Of a stretch of 64,000 bases of DNA, positions 50,553-63,000 are shown in pieces. Under the pieces are notes generated by a model. The model was not told the origin of the DNA. It did no database searches and saw nothing but the letters and a program-made list of their open reading frames with translations. The position numbers and the translations under genes were made by a program. Every line of letters begins with the position of its first letter. The first letter of the stretch is position 1. The DNA is from Methylobacterium durans (GTDB taxonomy: Bacteria > Pseudomonadota > Alphaproteobacteria > Rhizobiales > Beijerinckiaceae), in assembly GCF_003173715.1 (NCBI RefSeq), contig NZ_CP029550.1, positions 1,302,001 to 1,366,000 of the forward strand. Direction: 5' to 3'.

Positions 50553-53500
50553 ATGGGCGTCGAGTTCAACCGCACCGATCTGGATTTCGTCCTCACGCAG
50601 ATCGAGATGGCGGAGGCCGGACAGAACCCCGTCAACCCGCACCTGACCTTCGGCCTGCGCCACGTCGACGGCACCGACAACAGCACGGTGACGGGCCAGC
50701 CCCTCTACGGTTCAGCCGACCAGACCTTCCCGCGGCTCACGAACCCGGTCTTCCAGAGCGCCGACCCGTCGCTGTTCGCGCCGCCCGGCGGCCCGGCGAC
50801 CTCCTACGCCAGCACGAGCGGCGCTGTGTTCGACGCCGATCCGCGCGTCATCAGCAACCTGATCTCCGATCAGTCGCTCAACAACAACGCCGCCGTCGTC
50901 GCCGCGCTGAAGCTCACCGGCTCCTCGAATCCCGACGCCGACGCCGCCAGGGTCGCCACCGCCTGGGACGCCGTGAAATCCGCCACGGCCGCCCACGACG
51001 CCGCGGCGCTCGCCACCGCGAACGCGGCGCTCAAGACCCTCACGGACGGGCTCGGCCTCAAGATCGAGAACGGCAGCCTCTACATCGAGAACGTGACGCC
51101 GGATGCCGGCCTCTCGGCGCCGTTCAACACGCTCTTCACGCTGTTCGGCCAGTTCTTCGACCACGGCCTCGACCTGATCGCGAAGAGCAGCGTCAGCGGC
51201 ACGGTCTACATCCCGCTCAAGCCCGACGATCCACTCTACGTCCCGGGCGGGCAGACCAACTTCATGGTGCTGACGCGGGCGACGAACCAGCCCGGCCCCG
51301 ACGGCAAGCTCGGCACCGCCGACGACATCCACGCGAACACGAACCAGGTCACGCCCTTCGTCGACCAGAACCAGACCTACACATCGCACCCCTCGCACCA
51401 GGTATTCCTGCGCGAGTACATCGTCGGCGCGGACGGCAAGGTCCACACGACCGGCCGCCTGCTCACGGGCGCGAATGGCGGCGAGCCGACCTGGGCGGAC
51501 GTGAAGGCCAATGCCCTCAAGATCGGCATCAGGCTCAGCGACGAGGACGTGAACAACATCCCGCTGCTGGCCACCGACGATTACGGCAACTTCATCCCCG
51601 ATCCGGCGACGGGCTACGCCCAGATCGTCTTCAAGGGGCTGGACGGGATCGCCGGCACCGCCGACGACGTCCTACGCTCCGGCAGCCCGACCACGCCGCT
51701 CTCGACGGTCGGCTCCGTGCGCACCGGCCACCAGTTCCTCAACGACATGGCCTACGGCGCGGCCCCGAGCGACCCGGAGGCGGCGGGGCCGCATCTCCAG
51801 GCGGACGGCGATTCTGCGGTCGGCTACCGGAACGCGGACGGCACGCCCGGCGGGATCGACGCGCGCGGCAACCCGGTGGCCTACGACAACGAGCTCCTCG
51901 ACGCCCACTACATCGCGGGCGACGGGCGGGCGAACGAGAATGTCGGCCTCACCGCGATCCACGAGGTCTTCCACGACGAGCACAACCGGCTCGTGCAGCA
52001 GGTTAAAGACCTCGTCCTGTCCGAACTCGCCAACGGCGACACCGCCTTCGCGAGCCACTGGGTCCTCGACGGGACCGACCTCTCGGACGGCATCCAGGAC
52101 AACGAGTGGAACGGCGAGCGCCTGTTCCAGGCGGCGAAGTTCGGCACCGAGACGCAGTACCAGCACCTCGTCTTCGAGGAATTCGCCCGCAAGGTCTCGC
52201 CGGCCATCCACCTGTTCGGCAACCTGAACGTCCATCTCGACCCGGCCATCACCTCCGAGTTCGCGAACGCGGTCTACCGGTTCGGGCACTCGATGCTCGA
52301 CGAGAACCTCAACCGCTACGTGCTGCAGGGCAAGTATCTCGACGCGGACGGCAAGCCGACCGACGCCGTCACCGGAACCCCGAACCCGCTCGCCGGCACG
52401 CCGCTCCTCGACGCCTCCGGCAACCCCGTCCTCAACGCGATCGGGTTGATCCAGGCTTTCACCAACCCGCTCGAATTCGCCGCCCACGGCGCGGACGCGG
52501 CGGGCGAGATCGCCCTCGGCGCGCTCAACCAGCCCGGCAATGAGATCGACGAGTTCGTCACCGGCGCGCTGCGCAACAACCTGCTCGGCCTGCCCCTCGA
52601 CCTCGCCGCCCTCAACATCGCCCGCGGCCGCGAGACCGGCGTGGCGCCGCTCAACCTCGTGCGCAACCAGATCTACGCCCAGACGCACGACAGCTCGGTG
52701 AAGCCCTACGCGAATTGGAGCGAGTTCGGCAGCTACCTCAAGCACGAGGCGTCGCTGATCAACTTCGTGGCCGCCTACGGCACGCACCACACCATCCTCG
52801 AGGCGACGACGCTCGAGGGCAAGCGCGCGGCCGCGCTCCTCCTCGTGGAACACGGCCAGGACGGCTATTCGGGCAGCGGCGTCTCGGCGGCCGACATCAA
52901 GGACGCCCATGATTTCCTGCACAGCACGGGCGCCTACGCGAACATCACCGACCCGGCGGCGCTCAAGCTCGACCCGAACGCGCTCCACGACGCCAGCGGC
53001 GCGATCCCGTTCCGGAGCACGGGCAGCATCACCGGCCTCGACCAAGTCGATCTCTGGATCGGCGGCCTCGCAGAGAAGCAGAACCTGTTCGGCGGGCTGC
53101 TCGGCTCGACTTTCGACTACATCTTCCGCATCCAGCTGGAGAACCTGCAGGACGGCGACCGGCTCTACTACCTGCCCCGCCTCGAGGGCACGCACTTCCT
53201 CGGCGAGATCGAGAACAATTCGTTCGCCGAGATGATCATGCACAACCTCGGCACCAAGCACATGAGCGCGAGCGTCTTCCTCGCGCCCGAGTACACGGTC
53301 GAGGCGAGCGCCATCAATCCGGACGACATCTCGACCTGGACCCGCAACCCGACGACCGGCAAGCTCCTCCTCGAGTCGAGCTGGGTGCTCGACGATCACG
53401 GACAGCACCTGAAGGGATCGGACGGGGCCGACATCAAGTCGATCCACTTCCTCGGCGACGACAATTTCTTCGGCAACACGATGGTGCTCGGCGGCACCGA

Positions 53501-56500
53501 GCACGACGACTACCTGTTCGCCGGCAACGCCGACGACGACACCGTCTACGGCGACGGCGGCAACGACGTCATCGACGGCGGCAACGGCAACGACTTCCTC
53601 TACGGGGGTGAGGGCAACGACCACATCACCGACACCGCGGGCGACGACACGATCCACGGCGACGCTGGCGACGACTGGATCGACGGCGGCATCGGCGACG
53701 ACATCATCTTCGGCAACGACGGCAACGACACGCTCCACGGCGGCAAGGGCATCGACGACATCCAGGGCGGCCAGGGCAACGACATCATCGACGGCGGCGA
53801 GGGCGACGACGAGATTCAGGGCAATGAGGGCGACGACTGGATCGAGGGCGGCCAGGGCGGCGACCTGATCGTCGGTGATGCCGGCGCGCCGACGGGGCAG
53901 CTGCCCCTCTACGGCTCCGACGACGTCCTGATCGGCGGCACCTGGCTGCCGACCGGGCCGGACGGGCATCCGATCACGAGCCCCGTCACCGACACCGCGG
54001 CCAATGGCGGCGACCGCATGCAGGGCTTCAGCGGCGACGACATCATGATCGGCGGCGGCGGCTTCAACCGCTTCGAGGGTCGCAACGGCTTCGACTGGGC
54101 GTCCTACGAATTCGACCGGGCCGGCGTCTCGGTCGACATGGACATCAAGGACTTCATCCTCGATTCGCCCCCGCTCTCGCCCGACGCGATCCGCGACCGC
54201 TTCATCGAGACGGAAGGGCTCAGCGGCTCGTCCTACGACGACTTCCTGCAGGGCACGAACGACGCGGTCGCCGACCCAACGAACGAGCTCAACAACATCA
54301 CCCTGATCACCGGGCTCGACACGTTCTTCTCGCCCGATGCGCCGGTCCATTTCTCGGGCGGCAACATCATCCTGGGTGGCGGCGGCAGCGACCGCATCGA
54401 GGGCCGCGCCGGCAACGACATCATCGACGGCGATGCCTACCTGCATGTCAGGCTCGAGAACGGCCAGATCGTCCGAGAGATCCTCGACGGGGGCCGCCCG
54501 AACGACGTCGACACCGCCGTCTACTCGGACATCGCCGCCAATTACGTCATCGGCGCCCGCACGGCGGACGGCCGCGGCTGGGACGGGCTCGACGCGGAGG
54601 GCTTCTTCTCCGTCGTCCACGTGACGGTGGGCGCAGGCGGCGGCGGAGGCGGCGCGGCGGCGATCGTGGACGACGGCGTCGACAAGCTGCGCAATATCGA
54701 GCGCCTGGAGTTCCGGGACGGCACCCACAGCGTCGGCGAGTTCCTGTTCACGATGCCGACCAAGAACACGCTGCCCTTCGGCACCGTGGACATTGCCGGA
54801 AACCCGGTCATCGGCCAGCTTCTCAACGCCACGAACTCGCTCCTCGACCTCGACGCGCTGAACTCCGCCGATCCCTCGGCTTTCCTGCCGAAGGTCACCT
54901 ACCAGTGGGAGTATCTGGATCCGGCCCGCGGCGAGTGGGTGCCGATCACGGGGGCGACGGGCGAATCCTACAAGGTCTCGGCCTTCGTCGTCGGGCAGGC
55001 GCTGCGCGTCAGTGCCTCCTTCGTCGACGCGCTGGGCTACACCGAGCGCGTGGTCTCGGCCCAGACCGCCGTGGTCACTACCCCGCCGAACGTCAACACG
55101 GCGCCCTTCGTGGTGCCGCAGCAGGGCCAGGTCGGCCTGCCCGACACCAGCGTGTTCGAGAAAGGGGCGGTGAACCTGTACCTGCCCGTCACCACGGTCT
55201 TCGGCGACGCGCAGACGCCGGCGGCGCAGCTGAAATACACCGTCACGCTCGCCAACGGGCACGCGCTCTCGGAGATCGGCCTCAGCGTCGTCGATCAGGT
55301 CGCCGCCAACGGCTCCCTGCGGATCACCGGCACGCTCGCCACGTCCGTCACGGGCCCGGTCGATATCAAGGTCAGCGCCACCGACCTGGGTCCCGGCACC
55401 CCGCTCACGGTCACGGACATCTTCCGCCTGAACGTGATCCACCCGACGCCCGGCTCGCAGGCCGTGATCAACGGCTCGCTGCAGGACGGCTACATCGCCG
55501 GCGCCAGCGTGTTCATGGACTCGAACGGCGACGGCTTCCGCCAGAGCTTCGAGGCGCAGGCGATTACCGACGCGACCGGACACTTCACCCTCGTGGGCAA
55601 GCCGGGTGTGATCGTCGCCACCGGCGGGACGGGCGCGATCGACATTGCCACGAACCTCGCCTTCAACGGCACATTCAAGGCGCCTACCGGCTCGATCGTC
55701 GTGAGCCCCCTGACCACGATCCTCGTGGAGTTGATGGGGCGCGGCGCCAGTCTCGCGGCGGCCCAGACTCAGCTGCGCTCGGCCCTCGCGCTCGATGCCA
55801 GCGTCGACGTCACCCAGATCGATCCGATCGCGACGATCATGGACGGCAACGCGACGACGGGGGCCAAGGCGCTCGCCGAGCACCTCTTCGTCACCGCCTC
55901 GCAGATCCTCAACACCGTCTCGCTCCTGCAATCCGCCGCGTTCTTCGCGAATCCGATGAGCGACATCGTGGCGATGATCGCCTCCGGTCTCCCCTTCGAT
56001 CTCTCCGACCCGGCCACCGTGCACGCACTCGTCGGCCGCATCCTGCCGACCTCGACCTTCTCGGAGGAGGTCGAGGCCCTGATCAACGGCCACAACGCCC
56101 TCGTGTCCGAGCAATCCACGAAGGCCGACGGGCTCGACTTCCTCGTCGGTGTCGCCGCGGTGAGCCGCGTGGCCCAGGGCGCGGCGTCGCAAGGGCTCGC
56201 GACCGCCTACTCCCCCGAGGAGATGGCAGCCCTGCTGCAGAAGTTCACCGGCGCGGGCCTGACTGTGCAGGTGGGCTACGCGAAGCACCACGTCGGCGAC
56301 GTGAACGGCGACGGTCATGCCGAGGGCGACGGGGACGAGTCGGCGCCCGGCCTCGCGATTATCTCGGCCGGGTCACTGGTCAAGGCCGGCGTGCAGACGG
56401 TCTCGGGCACGGTCGGGCTCAACGACGCCGGCATCACCGTGCAGATCCTCGACAACGGCAAGGAGATCGGCACCGCCATCGTCGACAGGACGGGCCACTG

Positions 56501-59470
56501 GAGCGCCGCCGTGGAGATCGACGGCGAGGGCGAGCACCGGATCGTCGCCTCGGGCACGGATGGCGCCGGCAATACCGGACAGAGCCTGCCGATCGTCTTC
56601 ACGGTCGACACGACGGCGCCGGGCAAGCCGGCCGTCGCCCTCGATCACGACACCGGCTCCGCCTCTGACGATCGGATCACGAGCGACCCCGAGATCAAGG
56701 TGACGACCGCCGAGACGGGCGGGACCCTCGCCTACAGCGTGGACGGCGGCAGCTTCGAGTCGCGGTACGACGACAGCCATCTGGCCGACGGCGAGCACAC
56801 CGTGCGCGTCCGACACACGGACGCGGTCGGCAACGCCTCGGAAGCCGGCGCCCTCACCTTCACCCTCGACCGGGCGGCGCCCGCAGCTCCGACCCTGAAG
56901 CTTTCCAACGACACCGGCATCGCCGGCGACGGGGTGACCAAGGACGGAACGCTCACCGTCACGCCGGCCGAGAGCGGCGGCCGCTACACCTACGGCGTTG
57001 ACGGCGGCGCCTACGCGGACAGCTACGACCAAGCCGGCCTCGCCAACGGTCGGCACACGGTCTCGGTGAAGCACACGGACACCGCCGGCAACACCTCGGA
57101 GGCGGGTGCGCTGAGCTTCACCGTCGATCGGACTGCCCCGCCGGCCCCCGGCCTCGCGCTCGCCAACGACACCGGCGCGCCGGGCGACAAGCTCACCCGC
57201 GACGGAACTCTCACGGTCGGCGGCACCGAGCCCGGCGCGAGCCTGAGCTACAGCGTCGACGGCAAGGGCTACGCAGCCGGCTTCGACCCGAGCCTCCTCG
57301 CGGACGGCGAGCACACGGTCTCGGTCACGCAGACCGATACGACCGGCAACGTCTCGGCGGCCGGATCGCTGACCTTCACCCTCGACCGGTCCGCGCCGGA
57401 CGCGCCGGGCCTGAAGCTCACGAACGACACCGGCGCAGCGGGCGACAAGCTCACGCGGGACGGGGCCGTCACGGTCACGCCCGCGGAGACGGGCGGGAGC
57501 TACAGCTACAGCGTCGATGGAGGCGCCTACACCGCCGCCTACGCTCCGGGCGCCCTCGCGGATGGCCAGCACACGGTGTCGGCGAAGCACACCGACGCCG
57601 CCGGCAACGTCTCGGTGGCGGGCTACCTCACCTTCATCCTCGACACCACGGCGCCGGGCATCCCGACGCTGGCGCTCGCCAACGATACCGGCACCGCGGG
57701 CGACCGCGTCACCGGCGATCCGCGGCTAGTGGTGACCGGAGCCGAGGCCGGCGGCAGCTACAGCTACAGCGTCGACGGCAAGGCGTACGGCGCCTACGAC
57801 CCGTCGAGCCTCGCGGACGGCCAGCACACGGTCTCGGTGAAGCACACGGACGCGGCGGGCAACGTCTCGGCGGCGCGCTCCCTGACCTTCACCCTCGACA
57901 CGACCGCGCCCGGAGCGCCCAACGTCGCGCTCACCACCGACACCGGCGCATCGCAGAGCGACAGGATCACGAGCGACGCCCATGTGACCGCGACCGCCAC
58001 GCAAGCCGGCGCGAGCCTGAGCTACAGCCTCGACGGCGGCACCTTCGGGGGGAGCTACGATCCGGCCTCGCTCGCGGACGGTGTCCACACGCTCGCGGTG
58101 CGGCAGACGGACCTCGCCGGCAACGCTTCGGCGGCGGCCTACCTCACCTTCACCCTGGACCGGGGCGCACCGGAGGCTCCCGCCGTCACCCTCGCCGCCG
58201 ATACCGGCCTCCCGGGCGACGGGATCACGAAGGACGGCCACCTCTCGGCCCAGCCGTCCGAGGCGGGTGACAGCCTGAGCTACGTCGTCGACGGCAAGGC
58301 ATCGGCGACCTACGACCCGGCCATGCTCGGCGACGGCGCCCACACGGTCGCGGTCCGCTACACCGACGCCGCGGGCAATGCCGCGACCTCGGCCGCGGTG
58401 AGCTTCACCCTCGACACCACCGCGCCCGCGCTCGCCGTCAAGGCGGTGTCCGGTCCCGGTAACGTCACCGGCCACACGGTGTCCGGCACGGTCGGCCTCG
58501 CCGATGTCGGCGCCGCGATCACGATCAAGGACGGTGCCGCCGTCCTCGGCACGGTGACGGCGGACGCGGCCGGCAACTGGAGCCTGCCCTTCGCGATGAG
58601 CGAGGGGGGCCTGGCCACCACTACCTCCTCACAGCGACCGCCACGGACGCGGCCGGAAATGTCGGGCACAGCGACAGTTTCGCCTTCGACCTCGACTTCG
58701 CGGCGAACCGAGACCTGTTCTGCACGGTGAGCCACGACGTGCGCAGCTTCGAGGGCCAGGTCTACGCCCTCTATGACGCCATCCTCGACCGGACACCGGA
58801 CGCCGGCGGCCTCGAATACTGGGTCGGCGCGCTCAAGAACGGCGCGGCCCTGCGCGACGTCGCCGACCAGTTCCTGCGCTCTGCGGAGATGCAGGCAAAG
58901 TTCGGCGGCCTCGACGACAGGGGCTTCGTGGCGCATCTCTACGAGACCGCCCTGCACCGCTCGGGCGAGGCCGCCGGCATCGACGGCTGGGCCGGCGCCC
59001 TCGGCCACGGCGCTACCCGCGCCGACGTCGCGGTCGGCTTCGCCCTGTCGGCCGAAAACGTCGCGAGCCTGCAATCGGCGCTGAGCGCGGGCATCTATGT
59101 CGACGATCACGCGGCGACGGACGCGGCCCGGCTCTACTACACGCTCCTCGACCGCGCGCCGGACGCGGGCGGGCTTCAGGCCTGGACGCAGGCTCTCAAG
59201 GGCGGCCTGTCGGAGGCCGGCATGGTGCGGGCCTTCCTCGGCTCCGGCGAGTATCAGGCCAAGCACGGGGGCCTGTCCGACGCGGCCTTCGTCGACATGC
59301 TCTACGAGAACGCCCTCGGCCGCCACGCCGAGGCCGGCGGCCTCGCGAGCTGGACGGGAGCGCTGGGCCACGGGGCCTCGCGGGCCGAGGTCGCCCTCGG
59401 CATCGCGCAGAGCGAGGAAGCGCACCACCACCTCGCCTCGCAGATCGAGCAGGGCTGGCACCTCGCCTGA
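50553..59470 (+). CDS. giant animal-haem-peroxidase/RTX/Ig-like/DUF4214 protein, frame broken
   Basis: About 2,972 residues; ATG 50553 after GGAGGGG. Order: animal-type haem peroxidase (residues 1-930) with distal-site TLFGQFFDHGLDLI near 200, LTAIHEVFHDEHNRL near 466 and proximal-His VYRFGHSMLDENL near 575; RTX nonapeptides near 985-1,110 (GDGGNDVIDGGNGNDFLYGG) and 1,270; a middle part with Ig-like and carboxypeptidase-regulatory-like stretches; seven Ig-like repeats of about 86 residues (2,022-2,625); and a C-terminal DUF4214 domain (ALYDAILDRTPDAGGLEYWV, repeated three times). The frame breaks near 58612 (one G missing in CTGGCC). The plan resembles Mn-oxidising MopA peroxidases. No signal peptide, so type I secretion is likely. 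Confidence 0.85.
53518..53875 (+). repeat. RTX calcium-binding nonapeptide block
   Basis: About 13 consecutive GGxGxDxxx units in the peroxidase gene (from AGNADDDTVYGDGGNDVIDG to EGGQGGDLIVGD). They form a calcium-bound beta-roll typical of type I secreted proteins. A shorter block lies at 54357-54430. Confidence 0.8.
56616..58425 (+). repeat. seven 258-base Ig-like repeats in the peroxidase gene
   Basis: Seven tandem units of about 86 codons, each starting AP-x-x-P, then a DTG turn, SYSVDG-type strand, LADG-x-HTVSV and TDAAGN, and ending in TFTLD. They are similar at the DNA level, so they can recombine or collapse in assembly. Confidence 0.85.
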
Positions 59471-59492
59471 GAGGACGGGGACCGGATTGGGG

Positions 59493-59517
59493 CGGCCGGG
59501 CGATCGGAGCCCGGCCG
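59493..59517 (+). terminator. hairpin after the peroxidase gene
   Basis: CGGCCGGGC-GATCGGA-GCCCGGCCG is a perfect nine-base stem 23 bases past the stop codon, followed by TCTCCGTT. Confidence 0.6.
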
Positions 59518-59625
59518 TCTCCGTTCCGGCCGCCTGTCGACGTGTAAGCTCGACGGCTCGACCCGCCGAGCTTTCCGCGGCATTCTCCGGGCACCGCGCC
59601 GAGTGGCGAACAGGGGAGGCTCTCG

Positions 59626-60081
59626 ATGGAACGCCGTGACTTCATGACCGCGATCGGTGCCGTGGCGGCCTTCGGAGCCATCGGCTCGGCGCAGGCGCAC
59701 GAGATGGGTCACGACCATTCCGGTCACGGCGCCGGCGGGCACGACCATCCGCCGAAGTACAAGGCGCTGACGGAATCGAGCGCGCACTGCGTCTCGACGG
59801 GCAATGCCTGCCTGCGCCACTGTTTCGGCATGCTGGCGATGAAGGATACCAGCATGGCCTCCTGCACCGCCTCGGTGCACGACCTGATCCGGGCCTGCAC
59901 CGCGCTCGAAGCCCTCTCGGCGGTCAACTCGCCCCACACCGCGATTTTGGCCAAGGCCGTCGGCGAGATCTGCATCGCCTGCGGCAAGGAATGCGACAAG
60001 TTCCCCGACATCGCGGAGTGCAAGGCGTGCGGCGCCTCCTGCCGGGCCTGCGCCGAGGAGTGCCGCAAGATCGCGGCGTGA
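59626..60081 (+). CDS. Csp1-like four-helix copper-storage protein
   Basis: 151 residues from ATG 59626 (GGGGAGG upstream). A twin-arginine-type signal (MERRDFMTAIGAVAAFGAIG) is followed by a His-rich N-terminus (HEMGHDHSGHGAGGHDHPP) and a helical bundle with exactly 13 Cys (AHC, NACLRHC, ASC, RAC, EICIACGKEC, AECKAC, ASCRACAEEC). Csp1 of methanotrophs also has a Tat signal and 13 Cys that bind up to 13 Cu(I). The protein should hold copper outside the cytoplasm. It is convergent with the metal-efflux pump gene and close to the copper enzymes upstream. Confidence 0.85.
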   Translation: MERRDFMTAIGAVAAFGAIGSAQAHEMGHDHSGHGAGGHDHPPKYKALTESSAHCVSTGNACLRHCFGMLAMKDTSMASCTASVHDLIRACTALEALSAVNSPHTAILAKAVGEICIACGKECDKFPDIAECKACGASCRACAEECRKIAA

Positions 60082-60091
60082 GGCGCAGCCC

Positions 60092-63000
60092 TCACGCCTC
60101 GAAGGGTGCGAGTTCCGGCTCGTCGATGACCCCATCGGATTCGGGCTGCTCGGCCGTCCGGCGCCGGGACAGGAGCAGGATCAGCACGGGCAGGATCAGC
60201 AGGATCAGGAGCGGCGCGAGCGCCATGCCGCCAACCACGACGAGGGCCAGCGGCTTCTGAACCTGGGAGCCGACGCCCGATGAGAGCGCCGCCGGCAGGA
60301 GCCCGACGCCTGCCACCACGCAGGTCATCACCACCGGTCGCATCTGCGTGAGGCAGGTGCGCATCATCGCCGAGACGCGCTCCTCGCCGGCTGCGAGCAG
60401 CGCGTTGAACTGCGTGATCACGATGATGCCGTCCATCACGGCGATGCCGAGGAGGGCGATGAAGCCGATCGCCGCCGAGACGCTGAACGGCGTGTCGGTG
60501 AAGACGAGGGCGAGGATGCCGCCCGCCACCGCCATCGGGATGACGCTCAACGCGAGCAGCGTGTCGACGATCGAGTTGAAGTTGACGAAGAGCAGGATCG
60601 CGATCAGCGCCACCGCGAGCGGCACCGTCACCGAGAGCCGGGCCAGCGCACCCTGCATGTTGTTGAACTCGCCGACGAGTTCCAGCCGGTAGCCCGGCGG
60701 CAACGCCACCTCGGCGGCCACGCGCTCGCGCGCCTCGATGATGGTGCTGCCGAGGTCGCGGTCGCGGACGCTGAACTTCACGGGCAAGTAGCGCTCCTGC
60801 CCCTCCCGGTAGATGTAGGCCGGACCCGAGACGAGGCGCACGGTGGCGACCTCGTTGAGCGGCACCTGGATCACCGTGCCGTTCGGTCCCTGGCCCGCGA
60901 TGCGCAGGTTGCGGATCGCGCCGACGCTCTGCCGGTACTGCGAGGCGAGGCGCACGATGATTGGGTAGTGCCGGTCGCTGCCGGTGTCGTAGAGGTCGCC
61001 CGCGCTGTCGCCACCGATCGCCGTGCGGACCGTGGTGTTGATGTCGCCGGGCGTGAGGCCGTAGCGCGCGGCGCGCACCCGGTCGACGTCGATCTGCACG
61101 GTCGGCTGGCCGAGCGAGGTGAAGACGCCGAGATCGGTCACGCCCGGCACGGTCTTGAGCACCGCCTCGACCCTGCGGGCGACGTCGGTCAGCGTCTGCA
61201 GATCCGGCCCGAACACCTTGAAGGAATTCTCGCCCTTGATGCCTGAGACAGCCTCGGCGACGTTATCCTGCAGGTACTGGGAGAGGTTGAATTCGATCCC
61301 CGGGAACTCGGCCCGCAGCCTGTCGAGGAGTTCCGCCGTCAGCGCGTCCTTGGTCACGCCCGGCCGCCACTGCTCGACGGGTTTCAGCGGCGCGAAGAAC
61401 TCGCCGTTGAAGAATCCGGCGGCATCCGTCCCGTCGTCGGGCCGGCCGTGCTGGGACACGACGCGCTCGACCTCCGGCACCGCGGCGATGATGCGGCGCA
61501 TCCGGTTGACGTAGAGGTTGCCCTCCTTGAGCGAGATCGTCGCCGGCATGGTGGCGCGCAACCACAGATTCCCCTCCTCCAGCTTCGGCAGGAATTCCGA
61601 GCCGAGGTTGCGGGAGGCGAGGCCGACGCCCAGCGTCAGCAGCGCGGCGAGCCCGAGCACCAGCGCCCGGTTCCCGAGCGCCATGCGGATCGCCGGCCGG
61701 TACAGGCTGTCGAGCGTGCGCACGAGGACGGTCTCGACCTCCTCGATATGCTCCGGGAGCAGGTAGGCGGACAGGACCGGGGTCACCGTGAAGGTGGCGA
61801 TGAGGCCGCCGAGCAGGGCGTAGGCGTAGGTCTGCGCCATCGGCCCGAAGATGTGGCCCTCGACGCCGGTGAGCGTGAAGAGCGGCAGGAAGCCCGTGAC
61901 GATGATGATGGCCGCGAACACGATCGAGCGGCTGACGTCGCTCGACGCGCGCACGATCGCCCCGAGCTTGCCCGCGAGCCCCTTGGCGCCGCCACCGGGC
62001 GTGGGCGGCCCGTGCCCCGAGAGCCGCCGAAAGATCGCCTCGACCATGATCACCGTGCCGTCGACGATGAGCCCGAAATCGAGGGCGCCGACGGAGAGGA
62101 GGTTCGCGGATTCGCCCCGCAGCACCAGAATGATCACGGCGAAGAACAGCGCGAAGGGGATCGTCGCCACGACGATGAGCGCGCTCCGCAGGTTGCCGAG
62201 GAACAGCCACTGGATCACGAGGATCAGGCTGATCCCGAAGATCATGTTGTGCAGGACGGTGTGGGTCGTGACCTCGATGAGGTCCGAGCGGTCGTAGATC
62301 CGCTCGATCCGGACGCCCGGCGGAAGGATGCCCGACGATTCGATGCGCGCGACCTCGGCCTCCACCGCCTTGATCGTCGGCGTGCTCTGCTCGCCGCGCC
62401 GCATCAGGACGATGCCCTGCACGATGTCGTCGTCGTCGTTCATGCCGGCGATGCCGAGGCGCGGCTGGTGGCCGATCGTGACGTGGGCCACGTCCCGCAC
62501 CAGTACCGGCGCGCCCCCCGACTGGGCCAGCACCGTCTCCTCGATGTCGTCGGTGGAGCGGATCAGTCCGACGCCGCGCACCACGGCGGACTGAGCGCCG
62601 AGCGTGATCCGGTTGCCGCCGACGTTGAGGTTGCTGTCGTTGAGGGTCTTCACCACCCCGGCCAGGGTGAGACCGTAGGCGGAGAGCTTGTCGATATCGA
62701 CGCTGATCTCGAAGGTCTTGGTCTTGCCACCCCAGCCGATCACGTCGATGACGCCCGGCACCGCGCGGAAACGGCGGCGCAGCACCCAGTCCTGCAAAGT
62801 CTTCAGATCGAGCACGCTGTAGCCCGGGGGAGCGACGAGCTTGTAGCGGAAGATCTCGCCGATCGGGCTCACCGGCGAAATGGTCGGTTTCGCGCCGTTC
62901 GGCAGCGGGTCGAGCTGGGCGAGCCGGTTCAGCACCTGCTGCTCGGCCTCGTAATAGGTGAACTCGAAGCCGAATTGCAGCTTCACGTCCGAGAGGCCGT

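Noticed and set aside
53500..53900. Regular short DNA repeats that might suggest a CRISPR array
   Set aside because: They encode GGxGxDxxx calcium-binding units in frame and have no unique spacers.
51672..56318. 1,548-codon minus-strand frame opposite the peroxidase
   Set aside because: Shadow frame; Val/Asp/Arg low-complexity product without any motif, while the plus strand has peroxidase and RTX signatures.
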